From Bacteroidales bacterium (GTDB lineage Bacteria; Bacteroidota; Bacteroidia; Bacteroidales; Paludibacteraceae), in the NCBI GenBank assembly GCA_900769555.1, contig CAAGHA010000075.1:1-26739 (forward strand): a DNA stretch of 26,739 bases. The letters are read 5' to 3'. Under the pieces are notes generated by a model. That model had not been told where the DNA came from. It did no database searches and saw nothing but the letters and a program-made list of their open reading frames with translations. Position numbers and translations under genes: made by a program. Positions within the stretch are counted from its first letter, which is position 1. Each line of letters opens with the position of its first letter. This document shows positions 26,162 to 26,739 of the stretch, in pieces.

Positions 26162-26494
26162 TGGCACACGATAGCATTTGTGATTGTTTCTTTTTTAACC
26201 AGAAGCATAAATCCTTGATTTATAAGGTTATAAAAGTGTATTATAAGCAAAATCAAAATGATGGCACACGTTTTGGCACACATCATATTCCTCTTTTGTC
26301 TCACGTGTGCCAAGATAAGGCACAACATACTGATTTTCAAGATGGTTGAAAATTCTCAAAAATAGATTTGGAAAGTTGACATCATACTGCGTAGGGAAAT
26401 AAATAAACGACATGCTACAAGAGGTGTAAAACAGAACTTTTTGTTGCCGCATATTTTGGCACACGTGTGCCAAAAATCACGGAATGTGTGCCAG
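26162..26494. repeat. TGGCACACG motif array, island right end
   Basis: Copies of TGGCACA or its complement occur at 26162, 26262, 26274, 26306 (as TGTGCCA), in a perfect palindrome centred at 26464/26465 and at 26487. The palindrome (26454-26475) has the core TTTGGCACACGTGTGCCAAA. Together with the left-end cluster this marks both ends of the island with the same site. Binding sites for an integrase, excisionase or relaxosome protein are possible. Confidence 0.7.
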
Positions 26495-26568
26495 GCTCAC
26501 ATTATATATATTTGATATATAGAAATTTACAAAATTCTTCTTTGTATCATTAATAAATTTCCGTAATA

Positions 26569-26739
26569 TTGCATCGGGAAATAAGAATTGGTACTTAAAA
26601 TGGTACTCAATTTAACGGAAACAAACGGAAACAAATTGAATTTATGAAAGTTATAAATATAATTCAGGTTGTTTCCGTTTAGTATTGTTTCATACAGACA
26701 TATTTGAAATATAGAAGATTTGGCACATGTTTTGGCACA
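26569..26739. repeat. Right attachment repeat, continuing into a second element end
   Basis: This starts with the same TTGCATCGGGAAATAA core as the mnmE end and then follows the left repeat closely to the window edge, including the TTTGGCACATG pair. It differs by an extra CGGAAACAAA unit and several substitutions. Because homology runs past the core into what is the left end of the island, the next sequence is probably another related element in tandem. Confidence 0.8.

Larger units (their letters stand above)
17598..26568. mobile_element. About 9 kb genomic island inserted at the 3' end of mnmE
   Basis: The island is bounded by direct repeats beginning at 17598 and 26569. It carries a DUF4143 ATPase, a protease-STAND NTPase and an MBL-fold hydrolase, all on the minus strand, with about 1 kb of non-coding sequence at each end rich in TGGCACA motifs. 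Insertion that regenerates the last codons of a housekeeping gene is typical of tyrosine recombinases. The same gene end is the known target of SGI1-type islands in Enterobacteria. No integrase is visible inside, so it is either mobilised in trans or encoded in the adjoining element beyond 26739. Confidence 0.75.

Noticed and set aside
26116..26473. Several short ORFs at the right end of the island
   Set aside because: They overlap each other on both strands and are built from the TGGCACA repeats and AT-rich sequence. No family resemblance is seen.

Overview
The window looks like chromosome of a low-GC Bacteroidales bacterium. Supporting signs are intergenic matches to the Bacteroidetes -7 element TAnnTTTG, sparse Shine-Dalgarno sites, a small DUF2582 winged-helix gene, DUF4143 AAA ATPases, and a MnmE ending in the invariant CIGK.

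Layout. (1) 1-5738, plus strand: effector module of a type III-A CRISPR-Cas system, cas10/csm1 (5' end apparently damaged), csm2, csm3, csm4 and an unusually long csm5, closed by a strong terminator. (2) 5739-7314: five direct repeats spaced exactly 33 bp, then an AAA_14/DUF4143 ATPase. (3) 7388-15589, plus strand: a tightly packed signalling cassette. It holds a small hypothetical gene, a CARF-adenosine deaminase (Cad1 type), an overlapping Nudix hydrolase, a CARF-RelE (Cami1 type), a CARF-PD-(D/E)XK nuclease (Card1/Can2 type), a CARF-HEPN RNase (Csx1/TM1812 type), a small frameshifted gene and a RecD-like helicase interrupted by an amber codon. (4) 15630-17613: bidirectional terminator, DUF2582 gene, mnmE. 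(5) 17598-26568: a roughly 9 kb island bounded by direct repeats that start in the last codons of mnmE. It carries, on the minus strand, a second DUF4143 ATPase, a trypsin-like protease-STAND NTPase (Avs1-like) and a ComEC-like metallo-beta-lactamase-fold hydrolase.

How it works together (inference from family knowledge). The Csm complex binds foreign RNA. The Cas10 palm, with GGDD intact, makes cyclic oligoadenylates. The four CARF proteins sense these and attack different targets: the ATP/nucleotide pool (Cad1, with the Nudix enzyme as processing partner), translated mRNA (RelE), nucleic acid (PD-(D/E)XK) and RNA (HEPN). The mnmE island adds an independent STAND defence module.

Three genes appear broken: cas10 at its 5' end, the small gene at about 14000, and the helicase at 14864. 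The locus is therefore either decaying or contains sequence errors. No cas1, cas2, cas6 or CRISPR array is visible in the window.
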